DNA of 19,165 nt from Clostridiales bacterium (GTDB taxonomy: Bacteria; Bacillota; Clostridia; Oscillospirales; Oscillospiraceae). The stretch is from the NCBI GenBank assembly GCA_003516765.1, contig DPCD01000130.1:1-19165 (forward strand), given 5' to 3'. The notes under the pieces are model-generated. The model did not search any database. It saw only the letters and a program-made list of their open reading frames with translations, and was not told the DNA's origin. A program made the position numbers and the translations under genes. Shown one piece after another: positions 7,645-14,925 of this stretch (its first letter is position 1; each line of letters starts with the position of its first letter).

Positions 7645-10600
7645 TTGCCTTCCTCCTTTCAAGCTCCTTCCAGAACTCGTCTGCACCGACCTTTTTCATA
7701 TAGCGCACGTCCGGCTTACAGGCGTCCTTGTGGCAGGCGTGCTGATACTCGCAGTACTGGCAGCTTGATACCATCGGACCGCGCACAATCGGGTTGGGCG
7801 ATACCGCGCCGGAAAAGAGCTTCTGCGTCAGCTCGCGCAGGCTTCCGGATACGAAGTCCTCGAGCAGCCGGAACTGCTCGCGTGTGGCAAGGCTCCCGGT
7901 CAGCTCTCCTTTTTTGTTCTGATATGGCAGATACACCGGCGTGTCTCCCGGCTCCATCGCCTGCAGCACCTGCTCGTCGCGCAGCAAGAGTCCCTGCCGC
8001 ACCAGCTTTTTCTGCCGCTGCTTTGTCAGCGCCTCATCCGTCTGTCCCGGCTCCACTCGCTCGACATCCACACGCCCCGGCACATACAGAATGCCCGCCG
8101 GCGTCTTCCCGGCAGCGATATGCGTTCCCTTCGCGCGCTCGATGGCAAACAGGTACAGAAGCATCTGCAGCCCCTTGCCGCACAGAAGGTCCGTATAGTC
8201 AAAGTCCTTGTGTCCGGTCTTGTAGTCAATCACACGGAAATACTTCCCGCCCGGCTCGTCGAGAACATCCACCCGGTCGACAAAGCCGGACAGCACTGCC
8301 TGCCCCTCCGGCGTTTCGACATAGACCGGCGGAAGCGCGCCGTCTTTGGAGAAGGCAAGCTCCTCATCGCAGGGCGCAAAGCGCGAGACGCGCAGCTCGT
8401 CTGCCACATTTCTGACAATGCCGAGCACCTCCTGCCGGTTGCGCCGGAACAGATACGCGCACCGCTCGTCCGTCTGCTGCGCGTCCGACATGAATTTTTC
8501 TGTATACTCGTCCATGTATTTCTGCGCAATCGCGCAGACCGCATCCTGCGAGGTCTCGTGGAAGCCGCCCTGCGCCATCACGTCGCGCACCGTGCATTCC
8601 AGCACATAGTGGGCAAATGTGCCGAATACCGGCGCATCGAAGCTTGCCTGCCGCCACGGCTCCAATTTCAGCCCATAGCGCAGGAAAAACGCATACCGGC
8701 AGCCCGCAAATTGATCGAGCCGGGACGCCGAGAGCGAAAGCTGCCTGCCGTAGAGCCCCTGCACCGCCTCTTTGGAAAGTGCGGTAAAGGAAAAGACGCA
8801 GCGCCTTTCCAGCTCCCGGCGCACCTGCAGACTCACGGGGTCGAGCGTCCAGTCCGCCTGCTCCCGGATTGCCTGCGCGCACAGCGCCCGCCGGTCCGGC
8901 AAAAAGCCTGCGTCCTGCCGCGAAAGCGTCTCGCACTGCGGAAGAAGCGTCTTCGTTCTTGCCATCAGGTAAGATGGCTGTTCACTGCCGGACAGAAGCC
9001 ACACACGCTTTCTCGCGCTCTGCAGCGCCAGCTGCGTCCAGCCAAGCTCCCGTTCGAGCCGGTCCGAAGCAAACAGCGACAGCTGCACACCGAGGCTCGA
9101 CAAATTCCGCCGGTCGCTGTCAGACAGCAGCCCCTCCGACTGGGAAAACGCAGGAAGCGCGCCCTCGTCTGCACCGAGGACAATTAGATAGCCAGCCTGC
9201 AGCGCGCGCATGCCGTCCAAGCCGGATACCAGCACCTCGTCGAGATTTGCCGGAATCGAGCCGACCTGATAGCAGCCGAGCAGCATCCGGAACATCTGCA
9301 AAAACCGGTCCAGCTCCATCTCCTGCGCGCCCAGCACCAGCTCCGCCTGCTCCATGGCAGTCATCAGGATCTCATAAAGCTGCTCCTGTTCCTGCGCCGC
9401 CTGATGCTTCCCCTGCCGGTACAGCTCATTCGTCTGCTCGCAGGCGATCTCGGGAAAGTGCGTCTGCTCCAGAAACGCGCGCAGCGCATGCAGCCGCTCG
9501 GATACCGTCCTTCCAGGCAGCCACGCCTCGTGAAGCGTCTGCAGCGGCTCCATCGCGCCTTCGCGCCAGACGTTGAGCGTCAGAAGCTGCCGGTCCGTTT
9601 CCTCGTCAAATGTCTGTCCGAAGCCCTCCGGATGGCGCGTCCACGGTTTCAGCCATTGGCTACCGCGGATATTCCAGAAATACGCATAGCGCTCCAACCG
9701 GTCGCAGGCATCCGGCTCCAGGGGAGAAAAACCGGATTTGAGGTACTGCATTACATCTTCAAACGAGAACCTGCTTGCCGCCTGCATGGCAGACATCACC
9801 GCCTGCAGAAGCGGCTTTCCGAGAATATCGGTCGTGCCTGCGTAATAAGCGCCGATGCCGGCTCTTTGCAGCATGGGCTTGATCGCCTGCACATAGCCGG
9901 ATTCCGTGCAGGCAACCGCAATCTCGCGCCACCGGACACCGGTTCTGGTCAGCTTCTGCACGATGCCCGCTGCCAATTCGCACGCACCCGCGCGCGTGTC
10001 CGCCTGCCCCAGCGACACCTCCGGCGCAGGCTGCGAAAACGGCGCGCCGCCCGTGTTCATGATCTGCGAAAGCCAGAGCTCCAACGAAGCCGGACGGCAG
10101 GTCCGCTCTGAAACCTGCTCCCGCACTACCGCGATATTCCGCCGCGCTGCCATACGCGAAAGCTGCTTTGCCGTCTGCGCGCCGCAGCGAAACGCCGCGT
10201 TGTCTGAGCCGTCGGTGCAGAGATAGACCTGCGTCTGCTCTGCCTGCGGGAAAATGGCGTCGAGAATCCGCAGCTGCACCGCCGTAAAATCAGAAAAGCC
10301 CGCGAGATAAAACCGTTTTCCGGCGCAGTAGTCCTCCTGGGAAAGCGTTTCGGCAAGCCGCGACAGCCGCGTCACGGGGTCTGCGCGCCCGGTTTTGCAG
10401 ACGCTCAGATAACTCTCATACAAAAGCCCCAACTCGGAAAGCTTCTGCGCCTGCTGCCCGGTCATCTGCCCCGCCGCAGTCAGAAGCTGCTGCGGGGTGA
10501 CGCAGCAGGTCAGAAACTCTTCCATCATCTTCCCCAGCTGCAGCAGAAACTCCGGTCTCAGCAGCGACGCGGCATAAAACTTGATCTGCGTTTTCACGCG

Positions 10601-10894
10601 CTCAGCAGCAAGATACAGGCACAAAAGCCTGCCGCCTTCATCGAGATACTCCTCGCTCACGCCGCCGTAAATCGAAAACACGCGGCTGGCAAGCCTTGTA
10701 AAGCTCAAGACCTCTGCAAAGCGGCTGATCGTATCGCCGCCCCGGCGGCACAAGGCACGCTCTGCCTCAAAGGAATACTGTTCCGGCACAATCAGAATCT
10801 GTTCGCCGATCCCTTCTGCGGCGCGCGCGCAGATCGTATCGATCAGCTGTGAGAGCCCTGCCTGCCGGTCGGGTCCTGTCAGAATGGTCAGCAA
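7637..10894 (-). CDS. addB: ATP-dependent helicase/deoxyribonuclease subunit B, TTG start
   Basis: The 1085-residue product is the second nuclease subunit of AddAB. The C-terminal RecB-like nuclease contains VLSGFVDRVDVL and FRVIDYKTG. The iron-sulfur cluster cysteines are present: one in FAGCRYAFFLRYG before the nuclease and three in CQYCEYQHAC near the C-terminus. The first residues, (M)LTILTGPDRQAGLSQLI, occupy the place of the Walker A loop of B. subtilis AddB but contain no GK[ST], as in streptococcal RexB. The start is TTG at 10894: AAGGAGG lies 9 nt upstream, while the in-frame ATG at 10936 overlaps the promoter -10 box and has no ribosome binding site. It is the first gene of the addB-addA operon. 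Confidence 0.95.
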   Translation of the reverse strand: MLTILTGPDRQAGLSQLIDTICARAAEGIGEQILIVPEQYSFEAERALCRRGGDTISRFAEVLSFTRLASRVFSIYGGVSEEYLDEGGRLLCLYLAAERVKTQIKFYAASLLRPEFLLQLGKMMEEFLTCCVTPQQLLTAAGQMTGQQAQKLSELGLLYESYLSVCKTGRADPVTRLSRLAETLSQEDYCAGKRFYLAGFSDFTAVQLRILDAIFPQAEQTQVYLCTDGSDNAAFRCGAQTAKQLSRMAARRNIAVVREQVSERTCRPASLELWLSQIMNTGGAPFSQPAPEVSLGQADTRAGACELAAGIVQKLTRTGVRWREIAVACTESGYVQAIKPMLQRAGIGAYYAGTTDILGKPLLQAVMSAMQAASRFSFEDVMQYLKSGFSPLEPDACDRLERYAYFWNIRGSQWLKPWTRHPEGFGQTFDEETDRQLLTLNVWREGAMEPLQTLHEAWLPGRTVSERLHALRAFLEQTHFPEIACEQTNELYRQGKHQAAQEQEQLYEILMTAMEQAELVLGAQEMELDRFLQMFRMLLGCYQVGSIPANLDEVLVSGLDGMRALQAGYLIVLGADEGALPAFSQSEGLLSDSDRRNLSSLGVQLSLFASDRLERELGWTQLALQSARKRVWLLSGSEQPSYLMARTKTLLPQCETLSRQDAGFLPDRRALCAQAIREQADWTLDPVSLQVRRELERRCVFSFTALSKEAVQGLYGRQLSLSASRLDQFAGCRYAFFLRYGLKLEPWRQASFDAPVFGTFAHYVLECTVRDVMAQGGFHETSQDAVCAIAQKYMDEYTEKFMSDAQQTDERCAYLFRRNRQEVLGIVRNVADELRVSRFAPCDEELAFSKDGALPPVYVETPEGQAVLSGFVDRVDVLDEPGGKYFRVIDYKTGHKDFDYTDLLCGKGLQMLLYLFAIERAKGTHIAAGKTPAGILYVPGRVDVERVEPGQTDEALTKQRQKKLVRQGLLLRDEQVLQAMEPGDTPVYLPYQNKKGELTGSLATREQFRLLEDFVSGSLRELTQKLFSGAVSPNPIVRGPMVSSCQYCEYQHACHKDACKPDVRYMKKVGADEFWKELERRKANG

Positions 10895-10934
10895 CCTGAA
10901 CGCCCTCCTTCGACTGTTTTTTTGTGTTTTTTTC

Positions 10935-10943
10935 ATTATAGCA
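10935..10943 (-). promoter_or_regulatory. Extended -10 promoter for addB-addA
   Basis: Reading leftward, TGCTATAAT is a perfect extended -10 (TATAAT at 10940-10935). The -35 position falls in the T tract of the spoIIR terminator and is poor, as is usual for extended -10 promoters. The predicted start near 10928 leaves a leader of about 34 nt that contains the AAGGAGG before the TTG start codon. Confidence 0.68.
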
Positions 10944-10955
10944 GGTCACATGGGT

Positions 10956-10979
10956 AAAAAAAAGGACGCTTACGCGTCC
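10956..10979 (-). terminator. Terminator of spoIIR, with the stop codon in its loop
   Basis: Reading leftward, GGACGC, loop GTAA, GCGTCC and eight Ts form a short perfect terminator. The TAA stop codon of spoIIR (10972-10970) lies in the loop, so the last two codons form the 5' arm. Confidence 0.85.
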
Positions 10980-11578
10980 CAGAGCATTTTTTTGAGTTTG
11001 CCCAGCCACTCCAGCGTCCGGAACTCCAGCTCTACCTCGCCCGTATCCTCGGTCAGAACCGAAATTTCCTGCTGCGTCAGCCCTGCCCGCCGGCACACCT
11101 CGGTGAAATCCTCCTGCGCTGCCGGAAGGCACAGCGCCGGAAAGACCACGCACCACCAGTTGTGACCGCCCGCCTGCCCGATGCTTACGCGCAGCGTCCG
11201 GTATACGCCGGCGGGAAGACGGAAGGTTTCATATTCGCGCGTCGGAAACAGTTCCCTGCGCAGACTTACGCTTGCCGTTTCTTCGCAGCCAAGCGATGCA
11301 AGCTTCTCGTTCGCCGCGCGTTCCAGCTCCGGCAGCCCCGTCTGAAGCGCTGCCTCCGGGTTCTGCGCATCCCTGAGCAGTCCATTTGCCGTTTCCAGCA
11401 CCGCATCGCGCACCAGAAGCTTCACGCGCTGGTCCTCCCTCGTATCCGAATTTGCAACGACATGGAGCCGGATGAGCTTTTCCGCCAGACGCTGCTGCTG
11501 CGCCTGCAAGCTCGCGCAAAGACTCGTCAGCACCGCCGCCAGCAGACAGCATACAGCTGTTATGTATCGTTTTTTCAT
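10970..11578 (-). CDS. spoIIR: Stage II sporulation protein R
   Basis: SpoIIR is made in the forespore under sigma-F in Bacillus, is secreted into the intermembrane space, and triggers SpoIIGA to process pro-sigma-E in the mother cell. The 202-residue product starts with a signal peptide/anchor (MKKRYITAVCCLLAAVLTSLCASLQA). It has the family motifs LIRLHVVANSDTREDQRVKLLVRD (35-58) and GGHNWWCVVFPALC (137-150). ATG at 11578 has AGGCGG at 7-nt spacing. That site is paired inside a 16-bp hairpin (11586-11620), and a possible sigma-F promoter overlaps the hairpin. It lies 54 nt behind ispE and may also receive read-through from that operon. Confidence 0.95.
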   Translation of the reverse strand: MKKRYITAVCCLLAAVLTSLCASLQAQQQRLAEKLIRLHVVANSDTREDQRVKLLVRDAVLETANGLLRDAQNPEAALQTGLPELERAANEKLASLGCEETASVSLRRELFPTREYETFRLPAGVYRTLRVSIGQAGGHNWWCVVFPALCLPAAQEDFTEVCRRAGLTQQEISVLTEDTGEVELEFRTLEWLGKLKKMLWDA

Positions 11579-11585
11579 AAAAACA

Positions 11586-11620
11586 CCGCCTAAACTCTGG
11601 AATATCCAAAGTTTAGACGG
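11586..11620 (-). promoter_or_regulatory. 16-bp hairpin covering the spoIIR ribosome binding site
   Basis: Reading leftward, 11620-11605 pairs with 11601-11586 over all 16 positions (14 Watson-Crick, two G-U), with a 3-nt loop. The 3' arm ends in AGGCGG, the likely spoIIR ribosome binding site, and is followed by TG, five Ts and the ATG. It could act as a terminator for ispE transcripts, as a translation block, or both. Confidence 0.75.
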
Positions 11621-11638
11621 CTGTTTTGCTGTTTATAC
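11609..11638 (-). promoter_or_regulatory. Candidate sigma-F promoter for spoIIR
   Basis: Reading leftward, GTATA (11638-11634, straddling the ispE stop codon), 15 nt and GTCTAAACTT (11618-11609) fit the Bacillus sigma-F consensus GYWTA-N15-GGNRANAMTD perfectly at -35 and at eight of ten positions at -10. The second G, usually well conserved, is T. Spacing and gene identity support the call; the mismatch keeps it tentative. Confidence 0.42.
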
Positions 11639-12541
11639 GTTCTTTGCCAGGAAAACCTGATCGTATTTGTCCTTGAGCATCGTGCAGGCGACGGTCGCGT
11701 ACTCAAACGAGTCGTAAATACCGAACACTGCCGAGCCGGAGCCCGTCATCTGCGCGCCGTAGGCGCCGTAGGTGATCATCATCGAGCGGATGTAGTTGAT
11801 ATCGAAATGCTCCTTGAGAACCAACGGCTCAAAGACGTTGCACATGCTGCCGCCGACGCCGAGCAGCTCGCCCTTCTGGAGGTTCGACATCATTGCCTTA
11901 TGATCTGGGCGCTTTTCGATGAACGTCTCATCGAGCTTTTCATAGAGCTCCGGCGTGGAGACCGAGAACTCCGGCTTGCAGACGGCAAAGAACATCTCCG
12001 GTGCGTCGGGAAGCTTCGTGAGCTTGTTGCCCACGCCCTCGACCAGCACGGTGCCCTGCATCACACAGAACGGCACATCCGAGCCGACGAGACTTCCCAG
12101 TTCGCAAAGCGCCGGCAGCGACAGCGGATGCCCATAGTGCCGGTTCAAAACGCGCAGCACCGCCGCAGCGTCCGCACTTCCGCCGGCAAGACCCGCCTGC
12201 ACCGGAATGCGCTTGCTGATGAAGATTTCAAGCCCTTCCTCGGGAAGTTTCGTCGCGGCATAATATGCCTTCGCCGCCTTCCAGGCAAGGTTTTTCTCGT
12301 CCTGCGGATAGCCCTCGGTGACGAGCGTCGTGGTCGGGTTTTCCCGGTCGGTCTCGTCAAGCACCTCGCGGTAGCAGTGGACCTGCCAGGGCGCGCCCGT
12401 TCCGATGTCGACGGTCACGTCGTCGTGCAGCGAGATTGTCTGCATGATGGATTTGATGTTGTGATAGCCGTCCTCCCGCTTTCCCAGAACGTCAAGCGTC
12501 AGGTTGACCTTGGCAAATGCACCTTCGGAAATCGTAACCAT
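11633..12541 (-). CDS. ispE: 4-diphosphocytidyl-2-C-methyl-D-erythritol kinase
   Basis: IspE phosphorylates CDP-methylerythritol with ATP in the MEP pathway for isoprenoid precursors. The 302-residue GHMP kinase has the N-terminal AFAKVNLTLDVLGKREDGYH with the catalytic Lys11, and the ATP-binding motif PVQAGLAGGSADAAA (113-127) with Asp124. It also has the C-terminal GAQMTGSGSAVFG segment of the GHMP C domain. The length is typical. The ATG at 12541 overlaps the TAA of the upstream DUF1015 gene by one base (TAATG), implying coupled translation. It is the third gene of thrH-DUF1015-ispE. Confidence 0.96.
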   Translation of the reverse strand: MVTISEGAFAKVNLTLDVLGKREDGYHNIKSIMQTISLHDDVTVDIGTGAPWQVHCYREVLDETDRENPTTTLVTEGYPQDEKNLAWKAAKAYYAATKLPEEGLEIFISKRIPVQAGLAGGSADAAAVLRVLNRHYGHPLSLPALCELGSLVGSDVPFCVMQGTVLVEGVGNKLTKLPDAPEMFFAVCKPEFSVSTPELYEKLDETFIEKRPDHKAMMSNLQKGELLGVGGSMCNVFEPLVLKEHFDINYIRSMMITYGAYGAQMTGSGSAVFGIYDSFEYATVACTMLKDKYDQVFLAKNV

Positions 12542-13782
12542 TACTTGATCTTTCTGCCCTCTAAATAGTACCGCTTCTCGCGGCTGTGACCCATGGAGAA
12601 GGTCTTTCTTGGCAACACGCCGTCGGCAATAACGCCGCGGAACAGCTGGCTCTTTTCCATCGCAGGCAGCAGGAAACCGATGGCGTTTTCCTGCTTGGCA
12701 AAGCCAATCAGTGCGTCGTCGTCATGGATGTAGTCGATCTCGCCTGCGTTTTCTTTCAGGTACTCGTCGAGGAAATGCTGCAAGATACCGACCGCCAGCT
12801 CGCCCTTGCTCTTATCGAGAATAATGGTGCCGGATTCTTCGCCCGCATACCACTTGACCGGGAAACCTTCAGTGCCTGCGCAAGCCTTTTCGAGCGCAGC
12901 AAGCAGCTTCTTCGGCTCGGTCTTGAAGATCACGCGGTGAATCGGCTCAAACGCCTGCGCCGGGTCATGGATGTTCTCGAGCTCGACGAGCGCATAGCGC
13001 GCCGGATGGTTGGAAAGATCAACGCCGGGGTTGTTCTTTTTCAGCTCTTCGTAGCAGGATTTCGCGGTAGCCAGAGAGTGGTTGCCGTCGCCGACGGCAA
13101 AGACCATCGGGGTGCCCTTGAGACCGACGTATTTTTCGCCCACGGTTGCGGTGTACTCGGTAAGTGCCTTGTTGAAGTCATCCACGTCCTTGCCCTCGAC
13201 GAGCCAGCCGGTGATGTGTCCGCCGCCTTCCATGAGGTCGAAGTCGTAGACTTTTTTCAGGCTGTCCTTCTTCGCGCCGATTGGCTCAATGAGCTTCTTG
13301 TCGTGGTCATCGCAGAGCATCAGAACATGGGGAAGCTCAATGGGAGCGTCGCGGCGGACTCTCTGGCGGGGCGGAATGCGCTCGGGAACCGTGCGCTCGG
13401 TGGCACGGATGGCAGAGGTTGCGCCGGGGTTATAGTCATACGCATCGAGGTCGACCATGCCGACAAGACCTTCGCGGATGGAACCGTTCTCGAGCGTTCT
13501 TTCGACGTAGATGTAGCTGTTGGGATAGACCGTGAAGACGCCTTCGTCGACGTATTTCTTCATCGTCGCGTTAATTTCCGCCGTGTGCGCGGCTTCTTTT
13601 TCGGTGCCGAGTTCGGCTTCGGGAAGAATCAGGTTGATCGTGGAGACAGCGCCCTCGGCGTTCTTTCTCACGCGGTCCCAGTAGCCTTGATCGGACGTGA
13701 ACTGGTCGCAGGCGATGACTGCCCACTTTTCCATATGGTCGGTCTTCGGCAGCAGAATGTCAGCGGGTAAAAATGCGTTCAT
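12541..13782 (-). CDS. DUF1015 family protein
   Basis: This 413-residue soluble protein belongs to the DUF1015 (YP_-type) family of uncertain biochemistry. Visible signatures are the N-terminal LPADILLPK and DQFTSDQGYWDRV, the invariant VGDGNHSLATAK (230-241, the version of the family's DG[NH]H segment) and the C-terminal FSMGHSREKRYYLEGRKI. I chose ATG at 13782 because GAAAGGTGA lies 9 nt upstream; the GTG at 13794 is part of that ribosome binding site. It overlaps ispE by one base and follows thrH by 62 nt, in which I see no terminator. I know of no firm activity; its place beside a phosphoserine/homoserine enzyme hints at amino acid metabolism, which is inference. Confidence 0.93.
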   Translation of the reverse strand: MNAFLPADILLPKTDHMEKWAVIACDQFTSDQGYWDRVRKNAEGAVSTINLILPEAELGTEKEAAHTAEINATMKKYVDEGVFTVYPNSYIYVERTLENGSIREGLVGMVDLDAYDYNPGATSAIRATERTVPERIPPRQRVRRDAPIELPHVLMLCDDHDKKLIEPIGAKKDSLKKVYDFDLMEGGGHITGWLVEGKDVDDFNKALTEYTATVGEKYVGLKGTPMVFAVGDGNHSLATAKSCYEELKKNNPGVDLSNHPARYALVELENIHDPAQAFEPIHRVIFKTEPKKLLAALEKACAGTEGFPVKWYAGEESGTIILDKSKGELAVGILQHFLDEYLKENAGEIDYIHDDDALIGFAKQENAIGFLLPAMEKSQLFRGVIADGVLPRKTFSMGHSREKRYYLEGRKIK

Positions 13783-13844
13783 AATATGATTCACCTTTCA
13801 TTTTCATAAGTATTTTCGCGGAAACAAAAGGAAATTGCGACAAA

Positions 13845-14444
13845 TTAAAGCGCAGCGCAGATTGCGCGCAGCAGCTCGTCATACGTCTCATATGCCGGAA
13901 GCTGCGGATAGTCCTGTTTGATTTTTTCGGTCGAGCGGAACAGGAAGCCTGCCTTGCTCGCCAGAATCATGTCCAGGTCGTTGTAGCTGTCGCCGCTTGC
14001 AATCGTATCAAAGCCGATCGACTGCAGCGCGCGGACGGTTGTGAGTTTCGTGTCCTTGCAGCGGAGCTTGAAATCGGAAATAAAGCCGTCTTCGCTGATG
14101 ACCAGGGAGTTGCACAGGATTGTCGGCAGCCCCAGCTTTTTCATCAGCGGCATCGCAAACTCTTCAAACGTATCGCTCAGAATCACCGCCTGCGTCTTTT
14201 CGCGCAGACTGTCTAAGAATTCCTTTGCACCGGGCAGCGGGTCAATCTTTGCAATCACGTTCTGCACATCGGAGAGCTTCAAGCCGTGCTCCTTTAAAAT
14301 TGCAAGCCGCCAGCGCATGAGCTTTTCGTAGTCCGGCTCATCGCGCGTGGTTCTGCGCAGCTCGGGGATGCCGCTTTCCTCTGAAAATGCAATCCAGATT
14401 TCTGGCACCAGCACGCCCTCCAGATCCAGACAAACAATGTTCAT
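13845..14444 (-). CDS. thrH: Phosphoserine phosphatase / homoserine phosphotransferase (ThrH type)
   Basis: The 199-residue HAD-family protein closely follows Pseudomonas ThrH in length and sequence pattern. ThrH hydrolyses phosphoserine and can transfer its phosphate to homoserine. HAD motif I is LDLEGVLVPEIW (Asp7 nucleophile, Glu9 in place of the usual second Asp, as in ThrH). Motif II is VILSDTFEEF (Ser90), motif III is around Lys130/Lys133, and motif IV is ASGDSYNDLDM (Asp152, Asp156). ATG at 14444 has AGGAGGC upstream at good spacing. It is the first gene of a leftward operon with the DUF1015 gene and ispE, transcribed from a promoter about 105-130 nt upstream. Confidence 0.93.
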   Translation of the reverse strand: MNIVCLDLEGVLVPEIWIAFSEESGIPELRRTTRDEPDYEKLMRWRLAILKEHGLKLSDVQNVIAKIDPLPGAKEFLDSLREKTQAVILSDTFEEFAMPLMKKLGLPTILCNSLVISEDGFISDFKLRCKDTKLTTVRALQSIGFDTIASGDSYNDLDMILASKAGFLFRSTEKIKQDYPQLPAYETYDELLRAICAAL

Positions 14445-14548
14445 TTTATCGCCTCCTGGCAGGAATATCGGGGTTTCCTTGCAGGTGCTTGTCCGGCTGG
14501 GAAACTCAAAAAATGTTTACGTGCCTAAAAAATTTGCAGGCTATATTT

Positions 14549-14576
14549 ATTATACAGGATTTCGCCAAAAATGCAA
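14549..14576 (-). promoter_or_regulatory. Sigma-A-type promoter for thrH-DUF1015-ispE
   Basis: Reading leftward, TTGCAT (14576-14571), 16 nt and a perfect TATAAT (14554-14549) form a good vegetative promoter. The predicted start near 14542 leaves a leader of about 98 nt. The leader contains small pairings (GCCT...AGGC, and GGAA...TTCC before the ribosome binding site), but I could not identify it as a known riboswitch. Confidence 0.68.
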
Positions 14577-14608
14577 TCTCAATTTCTTGCATTTCTGTGC
14601 GATTTGCG

Positions 14609-14638
14609 GAATAAGCGGCAGCCTTGCCGTGCATACTA
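14609..14638 (+). promoter_or_regulatory. Sigma-G-type promoter for the DUF378 gene
   Basis: GAATA (14609-14613), an 18-nt spacer and CATACTA (14632-14638) match every specified position of the Bacillus sigma-G consensus GHATR-N17/18-CATNHTA. The -10 is identical to that of the spoVAD promoter. The start near 14645 gives a short leader with AAGGAGG at 14654-14660. I see no comparable sigma-A promoter in this position. Confidence 0.72.
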
Positions 14639-14667
14639 TGGATGCGTTCATAAAAGGAGGAATGATC

Positions 14668-14868
14668 ATGGATACCTTGGCATTGATTCTGGCAATTATC
14701 GGCGCGGTCAACTGGGGTCTGGTCGGCTTCGCGCGCTTTGATCTGGTCGCGTGGATTTTCGGCGGGCAGACCGCGAGCGTCAGCCGCATTATCTACGCAG
14801 TGGTCGGTCTTGCCGGTCTGTGGTGCATCACCCTGCTGTTCCGCAGATCGAGAAAATCCGAAGCATGA
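14668..14868 (+). CDS. DUF378 family small membrane protein (YuzA-like)
   Basis: The 66-residue protein begins MDTLALILAIIGAVNWGLVG, the DUF378 signature, followed by RFDLVAWIFGG and a second hydrophobic segment, RIIYAVVGLAGLWCITLLF, with a basic tail. It therefore has two membrane helices with a short loop, normal for the family, whose function is not established. ATG at 14668 lies 7 nt after GGAGG; the ATG at 14662 is only 1 nt from it and is rejected. The upstream promoter looks sigma-G dependent, suggesting expression in the forespore. It is divergent from thrH and converges on the Ig-repeat protein gene. Confidence 0.92.
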   Translation: MDTLALILAIIGAVNWGLVGFARFDLVAWIFGGQTASVSRIIYAVVGLAGLWCITLLFRRSRKSEA

Positions 14869-14872
14869 ACCG

Positions 14873-14925
14873 AAAAAATTCCCGGACATCGGAACAAACC
14901 GATGTCCGGGAATTGCTTTTTATTT
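14873..14925. terminator. Bidirectional terminator between the DUF378 gene and the Ig-repeat gene
   Basis: A perfect 16-bp stem (14877-14892 with 14899-14914) and 6-nt loop has T-rich tails on both strands: GCTTTTTATTT rightward and a run of six Ts leftward. It lies 8 nt after the DUF378 stop and 5 nt after the stop codon of the leftward gene. Confidence 0.93.

Noticed and set aside
7015..8415. 466-codon rightward frame across the addA/addB junction
   Set aside because: It runs opposite two well-supported genes and has low-complexity Arg/Ala/Pro composition.
12586..13770. 394-codon open frame opposite the DUF1015 gene
   Set aside because: It mirrors a convincing gene in GC-rich DNA, lacks a ribosome binding site and resembles no protein family.
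13783..13794. GTG start for the DUF1015 protein
   Set aside because: This GTG is part of the ribosome binding site GAAAGGTGA that serves ATG 13782.
14445..14542. Riboswitch in the thrH leader
   Set aside because: Only short, imperfect pairings are present and no known aptamer core (for example lysine, glycine, SAM or T-box) could be recognised.
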